Counted from the stretch's first letter, positions 1 through 12,858 are shown. The stretch is DNA of 64,000 nucleotides from Siphonodentalium dalli (GCA_032622095.1 CP136066.1:192562816-192626815); one strand, 5' to 3'. Notes: generated by a model from the letters alone, not told the origin. Made by a program: numbers and translations.

Positions 1-242
1 TTCGCTTCATGATTGATCAAATAACAGGAATTTTGACGATCGTCGAAGTATATCCCATAGCAACGATGAACACCCAAACATAAGCTCAGACATTTCAGAT
101 CGCTGGCTACAGAATCTTTCAACACAAAATTGGGTACTTCATTCCTATCCACATAACTAACGGTCGTCTCCCCTGAACGATAATTTGATGCCGCCACTAA
201 AGTCAGGCCAGCCAAAAGTATGCATGCAGTTAATAATTGCAT
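1..242 (-). CDS. First coding exon of a secreted PAN/apple-like protein (partial, off left edge)
   Basis: Reading from an ATG at 242 down to base 1 there is no stop for 80 codons. The N-terminus is a good signal peptide: a short polar start, then a hydrophobic core (LLTACILLAGLTLVAA) and a small-residue cleavage region. After about 45 residues comes a Cys-rich segment, LKCLSLCLGVHRCYG followed by FDDRQNSCYLI. This spacing of Cys residues with a GxYF/D stretch is typical of PAN/apple modules, which bind protein or carbohydrate in secreted animal proteins. The exon continues left of the window. The fibrinogen-related exon at 18838-19481 is on the same strand, and PAN plus fibrinogen domains occur together in invertebrate lectin-like proteins, so the two may be tandem family members (inference). 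The start choice rests on the signal peptide. Confidence 0.7.
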   Translation of the reverse strand, partial: MQLLTACILLAGLTLVAASNYRSGETTVSYVDRNEVPNFVLKDSVASDLKCLSLCLGVHRCYGIYFDDRQNSCYLINHEA

Positions 243-552
243 GTTGATCAGAAATGTTTTTTTGCGAAGTGGTAAATGACCGCGGATTGTTCAGTCGTCA
301 GCCTTGATGGGATCATATTATTGCTCATGCGCAGTTAATAAATGTTCGATGTGTGGGCTTTGATCAATATTAGCATATACTTTTCAACAGTTTAGTGCCG
401 CCGAATCGTTGATTAAGACAATGCTTTTCATTATTGTTAACTCCCGTTTCATGGCGATAAAGTAATCATAATAATTAAACGAGGATTCATCCGTGAAGTT
501 GAAGTTTGATTGTGATTCTATGAGGCATAGAATCACAGATAGATAGATGGGC
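243..552. other. Putative upstream region of the PAN-like gene
   Basis: There is no ORF of interest here. Read on the minus strand this is the sequence immediately upstream of the ATG at 242, so it should hold the 5' UTR and promoter of that gene. I see no convincing TATA box. Confidence 0.3.
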
Positions 553-1640
553 TATGGGGAGGCTCGGATGGCAAATGATCCGGGCGCGACCATATAGTCC
601 CTTCCAAATTTTAGAAAATTTGTCTGAAGTCGTGCATGGATTGACCAAATAGCACTGTTTGTTACTAAATCGGATGCGTAGCCAGAACCATGGCGGCCAC
701 CCGGGAATCCTTGCAATCTCGTGCGGTGACTCCCAGTGGGCATCTACAGGACAGTGACGCGACCATATAGCCCCTTCAAAATTTTCGAAAATTGGGCTGA
801 AGTCGTGCATGGGGTGTCAAAATAGCACTTTTTGTTACTAAATCGATTGATTAGCCAGAATCATGGCGGCCACCCGGGAATCCTTGCAATTTCGTCCGAT
901 GCCCCCAGCGAGCATCTATAGGACAGGGACGCGGCCATATATTCCCTTCCAAATTTTCGAAAATTGGCCTGAAGTCGTGCATGGTGTGACCAAATATCAC
1001 TTGTTGTTGCAAAATCGTTTGCGTAGCCAGAACCATGGCGGCCACCCGGGAATCCTTGCATTTCCGTGCGGTGCCACCCAGTGGGAATCTGCAGCTAGGA
1101 CAGGGACGTGACCATATGGCCCTTTCAAAATTTTCGAAAATTGGGCTGTAGTCGTGCATGGGGTGTCAAAATAGAACTTTTTGTTACTAAATCGGTGGCG
1201 TATCCAGAAACATGGCGGCCACCGGGAATCCTTGCATTTTCGTGCGATATAGCCCCTTCCAAATTTTCGAAAATTGGGGTGAAGTTGAGCATGGGGTGTC
1301 AAAATAGCACTTTTTGTTACTAAATGGGTTGATTATATAGCCAGAACCATGCCGGCCACCCGGGAATCCTTGCATTTCCGTGCGGTGCCACCCAGAGGGC
1401 ATCTGCGGATAGGACAGGGACGCGACCATATAGTCCCTTCCAAATTTTCGAAAATTGGACTGAAGTCGTGCATGGGGTGTCAAAATAGCACTTTTTGTTA
1501 CTAAATCGGTTACGTAGTCAGAAACATGGCGTCCACCCGGGAAATCCTTGCATTTTCGTGCGGTGCCACCCAGTGGGCATCTATAGGACAGGGAAGGGGA
1601 TATGTGCCCGCGTCCCTGTCCTGTAAATGCCCACTGGCTT
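553..1640. repeat. Tandem array, ~175 bp unit, about six copies
   Basis: The landmark atggcggccacccggga recurs at 689, 862, 1034, 1213 (diverged), 1347 (one base different) and 1525, giving steps of 173, 172, 179, 134 and 178. Each unit also holds accatatagtcccttcc, ttttcgaaaattgg and tcgtgcatggggtgtc. The 134 bp step reflects an internal deletion in one unit. The array ends with a short inverted piece (cgcgtccctgtcctg) after 1600. Overlapping short ORFs in several frames are by-products of the repeat. Confidence 0.9.
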
Positions 1641-1789
1641 AAGTGTCTTAATTTTAATAACATTCTGTATCAAAGATTTATTTTCGAAAGTAGTTTTTCC
1701 GCTCAAAACTCCGAGTCAAAACACGAATAAATACTCTGATAATACAGTAAACAACAGAGTAGTGCATATGTTCATGACATTTACTTCTG

Positions 1790-2045
1790 GTTAAAGGTAC
1801 TCAATCCGATCAAACGCTTCTAAATTACTATTTCTTTGGCTTCGGGTGTAAAAAATATTTGATTCGAGTCGAGGAACCCATCCATCAAAGCTCGGAGTAA
1901 TCAGATATCGATTGTTGAAGTTTGTTATTTCAATTGTTTGTGGGCTAGAAACACGTGGTCAAATAATAACCACTTGATTTTAGAGTTATCCATCTTCATC
2001 CGCTTGACCACGTGTTTCTGAGACACATCTCGAGAAAATATATTT
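1790..2045 (+). repeat. Dispersed repeat family A, copy 1, with a terminal foldback
   Basis: The segment starts aaaggtactcaatccgatca and runs through ctttggcttcgggtgtaaa and ttcgagtcgaggaaccca. The same sequence recurs at 14327, 15670, 36465 and, reversed, at 39061-39113. The right end holds a 16 bp inverted repeat (agaaacacgtggtcaa at 1947; its complement at 2004-2019). It has no coding capacity. Confidence 0.75.
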
Positions 2046-3640
2046 TGTTGTATTTATCTTTGGTTAATTTCATAACATGAGCCAGTTTGATCTATGTATC
2101 CAGCAAATATTAGCCACAGTATTACCCGTATAGAACCGATCAAATGGAACCGATTCGATCAGGTGAGAACCCAAACAAATATCCAAATTAGCGGTTCTCG
2201 TCGTTGTTATGACTCGCACAATGAAATTTTCGTTATTATTACGCTCATTGGGGCCACCGATTGTGAGAGGAATGGACAAATTAATCGAATTATCAGCTAG
2301 ATGGCCCAAAAACTGCGTGTTAACTATCAAAAATGCGCGAAATTGTATACTTAAGATCATAAGGAACCGTCACAAATCAGTCAAGAACCATAACAAACCG
2401 ATACTTCACGCCGTCACACTTATTACCAATTCAATTCAATTTAATTTAATTACTCTTCATGATGTTGGATATTACAGTGTATGTGGATAATTACAATATA
2501 ATACATATATATAGTATATAGTCTGCGATGCATGAGGATTTTGAGTGATTATTCTGTGCAACATAACACACAATATATAGTGAAATTATTTAATTCAACA
2601 ATTATTTAATTCAACAACCCATGGTGGTGTCCTAATGTGTGCGGTTATAGAATGCCTCAGGAGAGCCTAAAAATGACATAACCCTTTTAATGAACAGTGA
2701 AAGATTTTGTGTTATCTTCTCCTTTCCCGAATTGAATAATTCGGTTTTCGGTAGAAGTATATGGCTTTATATAGCTATCTCTCTCGTAGAGTCTGTAGTG
2801 CAGGGCATTTTAAAATTGCATGGAATTCATCACCGAGTTCAAAATTACATAAAATACACTTTCTGTCTGAGTAATCAGAACCTACCAAGGATCTACCAAG
2901 TATTGATTTCTGCTCCTGAACCGTAACATGGCAGTTATTAAGTTATTGTATATATACTCGATATACATGTATATATATGTCTCACGACCGAAATTTATCT
3001 TAACAATTGGAACGAGTGCATATTTATTTGATATGGATATGATGCCTATCAATTCTTGAATAAAAACATCTTCTAGTCGTTCTCTAACATTTGTGGTGAA
3101 TCGATTCAAAGAATTCAGGGACTGATCTTTCCAGATGTATCCCACACCAAGTTTGTTAACATTGTCTTCTATGTTTGTATCCATGGGTTGTTGCATTTAT
3201 TATTTAAATACATTGAATATAGAACATAATACAACATTAAAGGTTTCGATGGCATCCCATAGTTAATATATATTCTTCCCCGATATGAGAGGGCGCGAAG
3301 TTTCAGTTTAAGGGTAATGGGGAACATGCCAGTTTTGCCATATACAAATGCTGAAGGCGTTAAAGTTTTGAGCCCCAAAAGAAATTTCAGAAACCAGAGC
3401 TCAAGTTTCTCAAAACACCTCAGATTATCATGTGACCAGACACACATACATTCAGAAGAAACAGGGTTGGTATTTCTCTTAAAATTAAATCTATGACAGC
3501 TATAGGTATTTGGTTAGCTGGACCAGCATCAGCTCCATTTGGTTTGAAGAGTAATAAAAAGTTTAAATTTTAACAATAATAAATGTGTTAGATTTTGAGA
3601 AGTAATAAACTAAAAATAAAAGGATATCTTTTTTTTAACT
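2046..3640. other. AT-rich intergenic DNA, no gene seen
   Basis: There are only short scattered ORFs without recognisable domains, and some TA-rich runs (2505-2525, 2940-2980). I see nothing to annotate. Confidence 0.5.
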
Positions 3641-4385
3641 CTGTCAAAATTCACGGACCGTGACCAATTTCAAACTTGGCCTTTGTCTTCTGAAATTGGA
3701 ACCACGTACCAAATATCAAGAGTTACAGTTGAATTTAAAACAATCAGATATCTAAAAGTAAAGTTATCATACGGAAACCAAAATAATCGGCAAATTCAAA
3801 GTCGTCAAAGACGATAACTCCGGCAAAAATGGGCGGAGCGAACCCATATTCGAACTTGACCTGTATTTGGAGCTGATATAACCTCACATACCAAATTTGG
3901 TTCAGATCCGATCACACAAACTAATGTTATCATCCGGAAACCTCAAAACGATAAAATTTTAAGCCAAAAGGGGGACATAACTCCGACAATAAAATGGGCG
4001 GACCGCACCCATAATCGGAATTAACCTGTATTTTGAGCTCATAAACTCACATACCAAATTTGGTTTCGATCCGATAACCCAAAATAAAGTTATTATCCGG
4101 AAACGGACAGATTCTAAGTCGAAAAGGGGCCATAACTCCGGTTAAAATGGGCGGACCGGACCCATATTCGACCTTGACCTGTGTTTTGAACTGATCAACT
4201 CGCAACAAGTTTGGTTTCGATCCGATAGACCAAAATAAAGTTCTCATCCGGAAACTTTCCGGACGGACAGATTCTAAGTCGAAAAGGGACATTAGTCCCG
4301 CAAAAATGGGCGTGTATACCGCACCCAGAATAGACTTGACCTGTATTTTGAGCTCATAAACTCACATACCAAGCTTGGTTTCGAT
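3640..4385 (+). repeat. Tandem ~165 bp repeats ('cataactccgg' family)
   Basis: There are about four to five degenerate units, each with cataactccggcaaaaat, gggcggaccg, attcgaacttgacctgt, a 'ctcacataccaaatttgg' block and ttatcatccggaaac. The same family appears at 10037-10305 and in the inverted arms at 21540-21960 and 26640-27010. The array is cut at 4385 by the CCCCCTTGGTG end of the next element and resumes in the same orientation after 10036. Confidence 0.85.
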
Positions 4386-4830
4386 CCCCCTTGGTGTCAC
4401 CTTGGTGAAACCATGGTTTCACCGAAGGTACCACCTTGGTTCACCATGGTGACATCTTGGTTCACCATGGTGGTAGCACAGTAAAGTGGCATCACGGTGA
4501 AAACACCACGGTGGTACCAAGGTGGTATCACGGTGGTAGCACAGTAAAGTTTTTGTACCAAGGTGAAACCATGGTGGAACCAAGGTGGTACCAAGGTGGT
4601 ACCACGGTGGTAGCACACTAAAGTTTTTGTACCAAGGTAAAACCATGGTGATACCAAACCCGACCAAGGTATCACCATGGTGGTAGCACAGTATGGTTGT
4701 TCCACCTAGGTGCACCAAGGTATCACCACGGAGGTAGCACAGTAAAGTTTTTCTACCAAGGTGAACCATGGTATCACCAAGTATAACCACGGTGGTATCA
4801 CAGCACCAGTGAATTTTTCAATCAAGGTAC
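4386..4830. repeat. Left terminal minisatellite of the 5.65 kb element
   Basis: This is a degenerate array of ccatggtgg, accaaggtgg and accacggtgg motifs, with gtagcacagtaaag recurring several times about every 60-100 bp. The long ORFs reading through it are low-complexity and not genes. Confidence 0.85.
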
Positions 4831-7669
4831 CACTATTACATTTCACTTTGACCTTCAACTGCAATGCTATTTACCATGTTGTGGGTCTCGTGCATGCACA
4901 TCTACAATGGTATTTTATTTAGTTCGATTAATTTATTATTTACAATATATACAATGGTATATGGTGAGTCATTAATTGTTTATAACATGCTGCCATATTG
5001 TACCAATGTATGTAGCTTGTAATCGTATACATGTAGCTGGTTTACATACTACAGCACATTACTATTCTACTGCATTGTCAATAGTTGTATATGATAATGC
5101 TGTATCTCATAATATAAGAATGTTTAGATCGAGGAAGATATTATTAATTATTATAAATGATATCTCAGTAATAACTTTTAACGAACAAATGTATATAATG
5201 TAATAATTAATATGAATATGTTTTATTATGGAATAAATATATAAACTGAATGGAGTTGTTTGGAAGACTTTGTTTACGTTTAATACATCTTTTATAATGC
5301 TATAATTTAGTACTGTTTGCTTCCAACACAACAAGCAATATTTATCAATATGTACAATTTACATCTCACAATTACGTATTTTAGATATTTCCACAATTAT
5401 GACTCTTTTCGGAGAAAAACAGCTCTGGTTTGAAAATCTAAGATACGGTACACAAATACTTTATTCATTTCCCGGAAGGTTTACATATGCTCGCATTGTC
5501 CTCCTGGAGTCCATATCTGATCTGGTGCTTCGTGTAATACCTGTTTCAATAGTGATGATATAATATGCTCACTTTTTATAAAATTCAACTTCGGTCAAAC
5601 TGGCCGAAATATATTTTAACAGTGTTTATTGGCGGTGCGTATGTCCTTATATGCAATAGAGTCATATTCATTCATCATATTCATTCCGTCATATTCATGC
5701 CGTCATATTCGTTCGTAATATTCATTCATCATATTCATTCCGTCACTCCGTTCGTCACATTTAGTCATCGTAATTTCTCATATTCATTCAAGTTCATGTT
5801 AATGTTCTTATGTTTTATTATTGTTATCAACGAAATAAATAATTATCACTGCTACCCAACTATCCAATCTCTCTCATGGCCACCCTTAGAGAGATAGAGA
5901 GAGAAAGGGGGAGATAAAGAGGGAGAGAGAACGCAAGCAAAAAATACACCAAAGAAAACAACTTAAATAAGGCATTATGGTACGAGGTTTATAGTACGAA
6001 ATTGTGGGATCCCTAAATTGTGCTTCCGGTTTACGACCCATGTGCGTTTTGTTGTTCGATTAAACTTTTCTTGTTAACTTTTAGATTGTTTTAGCAAATA
6101 ATTGGACCTAACTGGCTTCTCAATAACCTGGAATATTGTCAGCACTGTGTGGATTATGGTTGTACTTGGACGGGACAAGATGATATATAACCTCCGAAAA
6201 AATAACTGGCGTTAACATTATTGAATTTGAAAGCAGCAATTTTCGGTGAACTGAGAAGACCAAGTTCAAAAGTCATTGAGTGCTGCAGTGTGGTTACATC
6301 TTGCATGCACAACAGTATTGTGAATTACAAAAGATACTTAAGTTTCACATCATTGTAAACCGCCCAATTAATTCACAACAGTCAAACACTGGTGACTATG
6401 ATTACGAGACATCCAATTCTGTAGAAATTAGTCAGAGTTATATATGACGTCACAGATCAGTCATGACGAGTCAGTAACAAGTTTGATGGCTACAACGTAC
6501 AAGGACCTGTGCAAAGGATGATGGATCATCTTCAATTTTCATCGAAACGTGATTTGAGAACCATGTCGCCCAGTTACGGAGTCGATCAGCTATTCTTTTG
6601 ATTGAAACGCCTGTGATGCTGTGATTTTGTTCTGATATATTTATGGAATGGTGGATAATCTTAGATACGGATCCAATTCTGGGACACATGTTATAACTGA
6701 ATCAATCGCAAGCTTTTAGTAACGTAATACAGCTACGCTCTAATTAATCATCCCCCTTTAACAAGGTTGTAGGGCGTTAATGACACCGGTTATACCATAC
6801 CGCCGTTCATCCATGGTCAAGTGGTTGATATGTGGCAACCGCAGATAATCTTATACAGTCTTATTAATAATATTTTGCGACCACTGTACTCTGCACTAAT
6901 TTTTCACATGGACACCTTGTAAACACCCAGTCCAGCTTTTCGTCATGCACCATATTAACTATAGACAAAACAATATTTCAATTAATAATCTGTTTACGGT
7001 TTAATTAACATTCAAAGTTGGTCACTGACCGACATTCGCAACTACTGGTAATATCGGTGGCCAATGTTGTTCAGGGGGGGGGGGGGTCAATTAGAGCTTA
7101 GCTGTATACATACATGAACATGTAGACCATTTCAATGTCCAGATGCTTCATGTTCTTAATATCAAAACATGTCTGGCTGTATATACATGTGTGGTATATC
7201 ATTCTGAGCGATTCGGCCATTTCCGCTTTGCTAGGAAATAACCTCATCCATAACAAACCATATTAGCGAAATTCTACATTAAAATGGCTCTGGTGATCAG
7301 GCAATGCCATTGACGCATAGATGCGAATGGAGAATAATTTATTAACTATGGCTTTACCAAACTTTATCATATATTAAATACATTAAACTCTCTTTGTGTT
7401 ACATGTATCTTAGTATTTGTTCATTTACTGATACAGCGCATTGGAAGTGTACGATAAGCAAAACACTGAACACCGTGGCAATTTTTTTGGGAGAGTGATA
7501 ATAATTCTGGTAACCCATTCAACATCTTGTAGCGATGACTAGTGAGCGCTATATAGGTATTTTTCAAACAACAGTTTTAATTAACCAAAGTTAATGGTAT
7601 CCCAATTTTTGAGTATTTTGCTTATCACACACTATTTACAAAGGTTTGGGAGTTAGCGCAAAGATTTGC
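4831..7669. other. Interior of the 5.65 kb element, no gene seen
   Basis: This is AT-rich sequence without recognisable protein domains. It has a short tandem stretch of atattcattccgtc variants at 5645-5760, GA-rich sequence at 5885-5925, and a G run at 7075-7086. Confidence 0.45.
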
Positions 7670-8930
7670 TCCCCTGGCTGTGAATGACCGATCGGTCTAT
7701 TTTAGCATGTCCGGGCAATTATAGATTGATAGGTTGTTCACTCAGACCTGTTTAAGATGTCTGATTTATAATGTTCACAGAAGCCCATTATCGGCGAAAA
7801 GCCTTTGCGACAAATCTCAAACATCTTTGCGATAAATCGCAAAATATAATCACCCAGTACGTAGTCTGAGAGTTATCGACAAGATGTTTGAGATTTATCG
7901 TTAAGGTTTGTGTGTTATCGCAAAGGTGTTTGTGATTTATCGTAAAGGTTTGCTCCCTCATCACTTATGCATCTGGCTGTGAATGACTGATCGGTCTACC
8001 TGTATTTTAGTCCGACCGGGCATAGATTGATAGGTTGTTCACTCAGACCTGTTTAAGATGTCTGATTTATAATATTCACAGAAGCCCATTACAGTAGTGC
8101 CAAAAAACCTTTGCGACAAATCTCAAACATCTTTGCGATAAATCAAAAAATTTATTCACACAGTACGTACATGTAGTCTGAGATTTATCGTAAAGATGTT
8201 TGAGATTTATCGTAATGGTTTGCGTGTTATCGCGAAGGTGTTTGTGATTTTTCGCAAAGTTTTGCTCCTCTCACCATTCTTGCATCTGGCTGTGAATGAC
8301 TGATCGGTCTATTTTAGCCCGACCGTTCAATTATAAATTGATAGGTTGTTCACGGAGACCTGTTTAAGATGGCTGATTTATAATGTTTACACACAAATTA
8401 AGAAATTTTTAGCACAAATTTCAAACATGTTTGCGATAAATCGCAAAATATAATCACCCAGTATGCAGTCTGAGAGTCATCGTAAAGATGTTTGAGATTT
8501 ATCGTAAAGGTTTGCGAGTTATCGCAAAGGTGTTTGTAATTTTTCGCAAAGTTGTTTTGTTTGCTCGCCTTATCCCACATGCATGCTGGCTGTCAAAGAA
8601 CGATCGGTCTATTTTAGCCCAACAATGCTAGTATAGATCGATTGGTGGTTTACCCAGACCTGTTGAAGATGTCGGTTTATATTTATACGGTCCAAGCCAA
8701 TGCATGAAAATATATCTGTGATAAATCACAAACCATTGCGATTAATCGCAAACCTTTGTAATCAATCGAAAAGCTTTACACTAAATCGCATATACCAGTA
8801 CTTATTGCAAAGTTGTTTGTGATTCGCAAAGGTTTGCGATTTATCGCAAGGTAGTTTTTTTATTTATTGGGCTATTCTAGATCGATTGGTGTTTCATCCA
8901 GACCAGTTTCAAGATGTTTGATTTATGTAC
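7670..8930. repeat. Tandem ~300 bp repeats with 'gcgataaatcgcaaa' palindromes
   Basis: The landmark ctggctgtgaatga recurs at about 7676, 7972, 8287 and 8588 (the last diverged), about 300 bp apart. Each unit carries gaccgatcggtctat, a 'tagattgataggttgttcac' block and several inverted pairs built from ttgcgataaatcgcaaa and its relatives, so each unit can fold on itself. A single related fragment lies at 36030-36120. Confidence 0.85.
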
Positions 8931-9184
8931 TTTGATTTAAGCACAAAATCACGATCAAGGTTCTATACTAATAAAAGTAATGCATGTAAAATTCGGATTA
9001 TTTCATTATCACTATGCAATGGAGTGGTTTTGTACTTTATTCAATGTTTAAACGCCATAGCAACATTGGAATCTAACATGCCACTTTGATAAATTTGCCG
9101 TCGGTCATGTTTCGCAATTTCGAATGTTTGGTATCTGGGCAGGTTCTCCGCTAAGTACCTATATTCTTGGTTCTCTACAATATT

Positions 9185-10036
9185 GCAGTAAACTGCCATG
9201 GTTAACCACAGTAAATTACCATGGTTAACAAGTGTAAACCACCACGTTAAACCAAAGTATAGCACCATGGTAAACCACAGTATACCACCATGGTAACACC
9301 ACGGTAAACCACAGTATACCATCATGGTAACACCATGGTAAACCAAAGTATACAACCATGGTAACACCACAGTATACCACCATGGTAACACCACGGTAAA
9401 CCACAGTATACCATCATGGTAACACCACGATAAACCACAGTATACCACCATGGTAACACCGCGGTGAACCATGGTAACACCACGGTAAACCACAGTATAC
9501 CATCATGGTAACACCACGGTAAACCACAGTATACCATCATGGTAACACCACGGTAAACCTCAGTAAACCATCATGGTAATACCACGGTAAACCACAGTAT
9601 ACCACCATGGTAACACCACGGTAAACCATAGTAACACCACAGCATACCATCAGGGTAACACCACGGTAAACCACAGTATACCATCATGGTAACACCACGG
9701 TAAACCTCAGTAAACCATCATGGTAACACCACGGTAAACCACAGTACACCACCATGGTAACACCACGGTAAACCAAAGTATACCACCATGGTGACACCAT
9801 GGTAAACCATGGTAAAAAAAACCGAGATATTTTGGCCACCTATCGTGGTGTCACCATGGTGGTGTCACCAAGGTGGTTTACCACCATGGTAACACCTCGG
9901 TAAACCACCACGGTATTACCACCACGGTAAAACCATGGTAAACCACCATGGTAAACCACCATGGTGACACCACGATGGGTGGCCAAAATATCTCGGTTTT
10001 TTACCGTGGTGTTTTACCATGGTGGCACCAAGGGGG
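9185..10036. repeat. Right terminal minisatellite of the 5.65 kb element
   Basis: The array is built from accaccatggtaacacc, acggtaaaccacag and tataccatcatggt, with periods near 32 and 64 bp. It grades into the same ccatggtgg motifs as the left end and finishes with caccaaggggg. Confidence 0.9.
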
Positions 10037-10305
10037 ATTTTTATATGGGGATAGCCCAAAATAAAGTTATCATCCGGAAACTGTCCGAACGGACATAATC
10101 TAATTTGAAAAGGAGCCATGACTCCAGCAAAAATGGGCGGACCGAACCGATATTCGAACTTCACCTGTGCTGTGAGCTGATAAACTCACATACCAAATTT
10201 GGTTTCGATCCGCGATAACCCAAAATAAAGTTCTCATCCTGAAACTTTCTGTGCGGACCACCCGACGCCCGACGGACGGATACCGGCGATATTAATAGTC
10301 CCCAA
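10037..10305 (+). repeat. Right continuation of the ~165 bp repeat
   Basis: The sequence resumes with gatagcccaaaataaagt and ends in a GACGGACGG-rich tail. It is in the same orientation as 3640-4385, which supports a later insertion between them. Confidence 0.75.
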
Positions 10306-10856
10306 AAAAAACTTTCAAGGAACAATTATATATATAACACCCATAACAATGTTATAAAAGTTTCTATACTTGTGATATTTGAGATAATAAGTGATACCTA
10401 ATATGTACGGCAGCGTAGAACCGCCACGCCAGTTTTAGTTACTATATTTATTAATCTATACTTACTATCATGCTTAATCAACTTTACATCTTGATGAATC
10501 AGCATACTATTTTGATTAATCAAGTTAGCTCTCTTGATTATCAACTTATTATATTGATTAATCAACTTAATATCGTGATTAATCAACTTAGTGATCCAAA
10601 AATCGCTACGGTCGTTATATAAAAAGAGATATGCTATTGGTCATGGTCCGATCGCTGCATATTGTGAAACTTGTAAATCTAGGGTAACGTAGTTAATAAT
10701 AAAGCACACTACTTTATGTTCAGGGGCATACAAGTTATTAGCAAACAAGAGATGGGTGGTCGCCCCGTGCACCATACCCTTGTTGCATACCACCTAGGAT
10801 GGGCATACCCAACGAGGAAGTCATAGGACCCTGACTATCTTCGATAACATTGGTCA

Positions 10857-11110
10857 GCGGATCCTTTTTTTTTTTTAAGATGTCATTGTACGAAATAAAT
10901 ATCTCCCGCCAATTCCGTTCAGATTGAGATCTGATGAGCCATGGTTTAGACATTCATGCGGATAAACAAATATCAACATTTCTAAACAAATAGAAATAAC
11001 CAAATAACGAAGAATGCAAACAAAACCACATTAAAACTGCTTTCGACGTCCTCATTTTGGTCAACATTCATGTCAAATGTCATTGAGATCTGATATACCG
11101 TGGCTCAGAT
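10857..11110 (+). repeat. Direct repeat, copy 1 (~255 bp)
   Basis: The segment gcggatccttttttt ... gatctgatataccgtggc is repeated nearly identically at 11392-11650, about 535 bp on. The two copies differ mainly in the T-run length and a few bases. Confidence 0.85.
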
Positions 11111-11391
11111 ATGTGTAAAGATGGACACATGAGAATAACTCTAAGAGTGATCAGATATCAATTTTCTGAAATGTGTTATTTCTCGGGATATGTACTTATC
11201 GGTGGCTTAGAAAACAAGGCGACGGTCTCGGACCAAATTTCGGATGAAGATGGATAACTCTAAATTCAAGTGGCTTTGAGTGTTAAAATATTTGAAAATT
11301 CGGTCATATTTCGTTGAACAAAATGTTGATAAATAACAAGTGTTGTTCAGTTTTATACTAATGTTGACTTTCCAACATAAAGACTAGATCA

Positions 11392-11650
11392 GCGGATCCT
11401 TTTTTGTTAAAGATGTCATTTTACGAAATAAATATCTCCCGCCAATTCCGTTCAGATTGAGATCTGATGAGCCATGGTTTAGACATTCATGCGGATAAAC
11501 AAATATCAACATTTCTAAACAAATAGAAATAACCAAATAACGAAGAATGCAAACAAAACCAATTAAAACTGCTTTCGACGTCCTCATTTTGGTCAACATT
11601 CATGTCAAATGTCATTGAGATCTGATATACCGTGGCTCAGATATTTGTAC
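11392..11650 (+). repeat. Direct repeat, copy 2 (~255 bp)
   Basis: Second copy of 10857-11110. Between the two copies lies a piece of dispersed family A (11144-11390: gagtgatcagatatcaa, ggcgacggtctcgga). Confidence 0.85.
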
Positions 11651-12858
11651 AGATGGACACAGGAGAATAACTCTAGAACGGAAATCTGAACATCACCATT
11701 TACACTTCGTTGAAAGTCAATATGATGATGAACTTCCACATCAAGATCCCATATAACCCATGGTTGAGATACTCGGCAGATGGAGAAAAAAAACTAAATT
11801 TCCAGATAAACAAAAATGAATAACTCCAGAACTAAAAAAAAACAAACAAAACGATTGAACATTCATCTGGATGGCCAGATGGATGGCGGAGAGGACGCAT
11901 GTAATCCAGTATGCCCACCAGTTACTTCGGTCATGAGCAGGGGGTGTTCCGGGCATGTATGCCGGGATGGGTGGGTAGTCCGCGACTCCATTTTTTTCCT
12001 GCAAGTCTTTTTGACTGTTATTGCAATGAGTTTGGCTCAAAACACTTTAGAATGTCAATATTAACATAAATGAAAAATTTCATGATGATCAGACAAACAG
12101 TATAGCCTGTAGCCCATGCTAATGGATTGATATTTGAAATCCAAGATGGCCGCTGGCAGCCATGTTGTTTTGGCCGAATGACCCCAAAATGACTCGTTCC
12201 TATTTACATGTCAATGTTAACATCCATGACAAATTGTATGCCCAGAAATTCATAAACAGTGAATTTCCCCTCGCAAATCTGTGTTAGTGTTAAAAGGGGG
12301 GTGTGTTTCAAAAATGGTCGGGGAAAAAACTTCCGAAAACGGAAAAAAAATTTGGACGCGGCGGTGGGTGGGTCCCAACAAGGGTCGAAAGGAAACAATC
12401 AGCATACGTGCCTGAATTATTTTTTCCGACCCCCCCCCCCCCCCTGTAATGAGGGTATAATTATCGCGGCAAAACCCCCCATCCATGCATACTCTCCAAA
12501 TTGATTCCCATACCGTGTGTGTGCGGGGATATTTGTGGCTAATGGAGCGATAATAGACATTTCACAAATGCAACATGTGATTAGTGGTCAAATTCGGCGC
12601 TACTTAAAGATAGCTAAGTTAATTAATCAATATATCTATGTCGATAAATCAAGACAGTAAACTGATTAATCAAGATAACTAAGGTGATTAATCAAGATAG
12701 CTAACTTGATTAATCAAGATCGTAAGTTGGGTAATCAAGATATCTACTGTCTACAGTTAAGTTGATTAAATCAAGATAGCCATGTTGATTAATCGAGATA
12801 AGTAAGTTGATTAATCAAGATACTAACTAAAGATGTATGGCGGTTCTACGCTGCCGTA

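Larger units (their letters stand above)
4386..10036. mobile_element. Candidate 5.65 kb element with CCATGGTGG-type minisatellite ends
   Basis: The ends are perfect 11 bp inverted repeats: cccccttggtg at 4386-4396 and caccaaggggg at 10026-10036. Just inside each end lies a long array of palindromic ccatggtgg/accatggta motifs. The flanks on both sides are the same ~165 bp repeat in the same orientation, as expected if the element landed inside that repeat. No transposase ORF is visible. A target-site duplication is not clear, so the exact ends and class are unsure. Confidence 0.55.
10406..12858. mobile_element. TIR element with subterminal TTGATTAATCAA repeats
   Basis: A 21 bp inverted repeat bounds the element: tacggcagcgtagaaccgcc at the left (10406 on) and ggcggttctacgctgccgta at the right (to 12858). 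Just inside each end are about six to eight copies of a ~24 bp motif around ttgattaatcaa, in opposite orientation at the two ends. The interior holds a 255 bp direct duplication and a C-rich stretch but no transposase, so it is probably non-autonomous. A target-site duplication is not obvious. Confidence 0.75.

Noticed and set aside
1187-1663. 158-codon minus-strand ORF in the 175 bp array
   Set aside because: Its peptide repeats with the tandem unit and other frames are similarly open.
4397-4790. ORFs of 80-120 codons in the CCATGGTGG array
   Set aside because: Low-complexity minisatellite with open frames on both strands; peptides merely mirror the repeat.
9041-9540. 150-codon minus-strand ORF
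   Set aside because: Mostly repetitive peptide from the accatggta array; no independent coding evidence.
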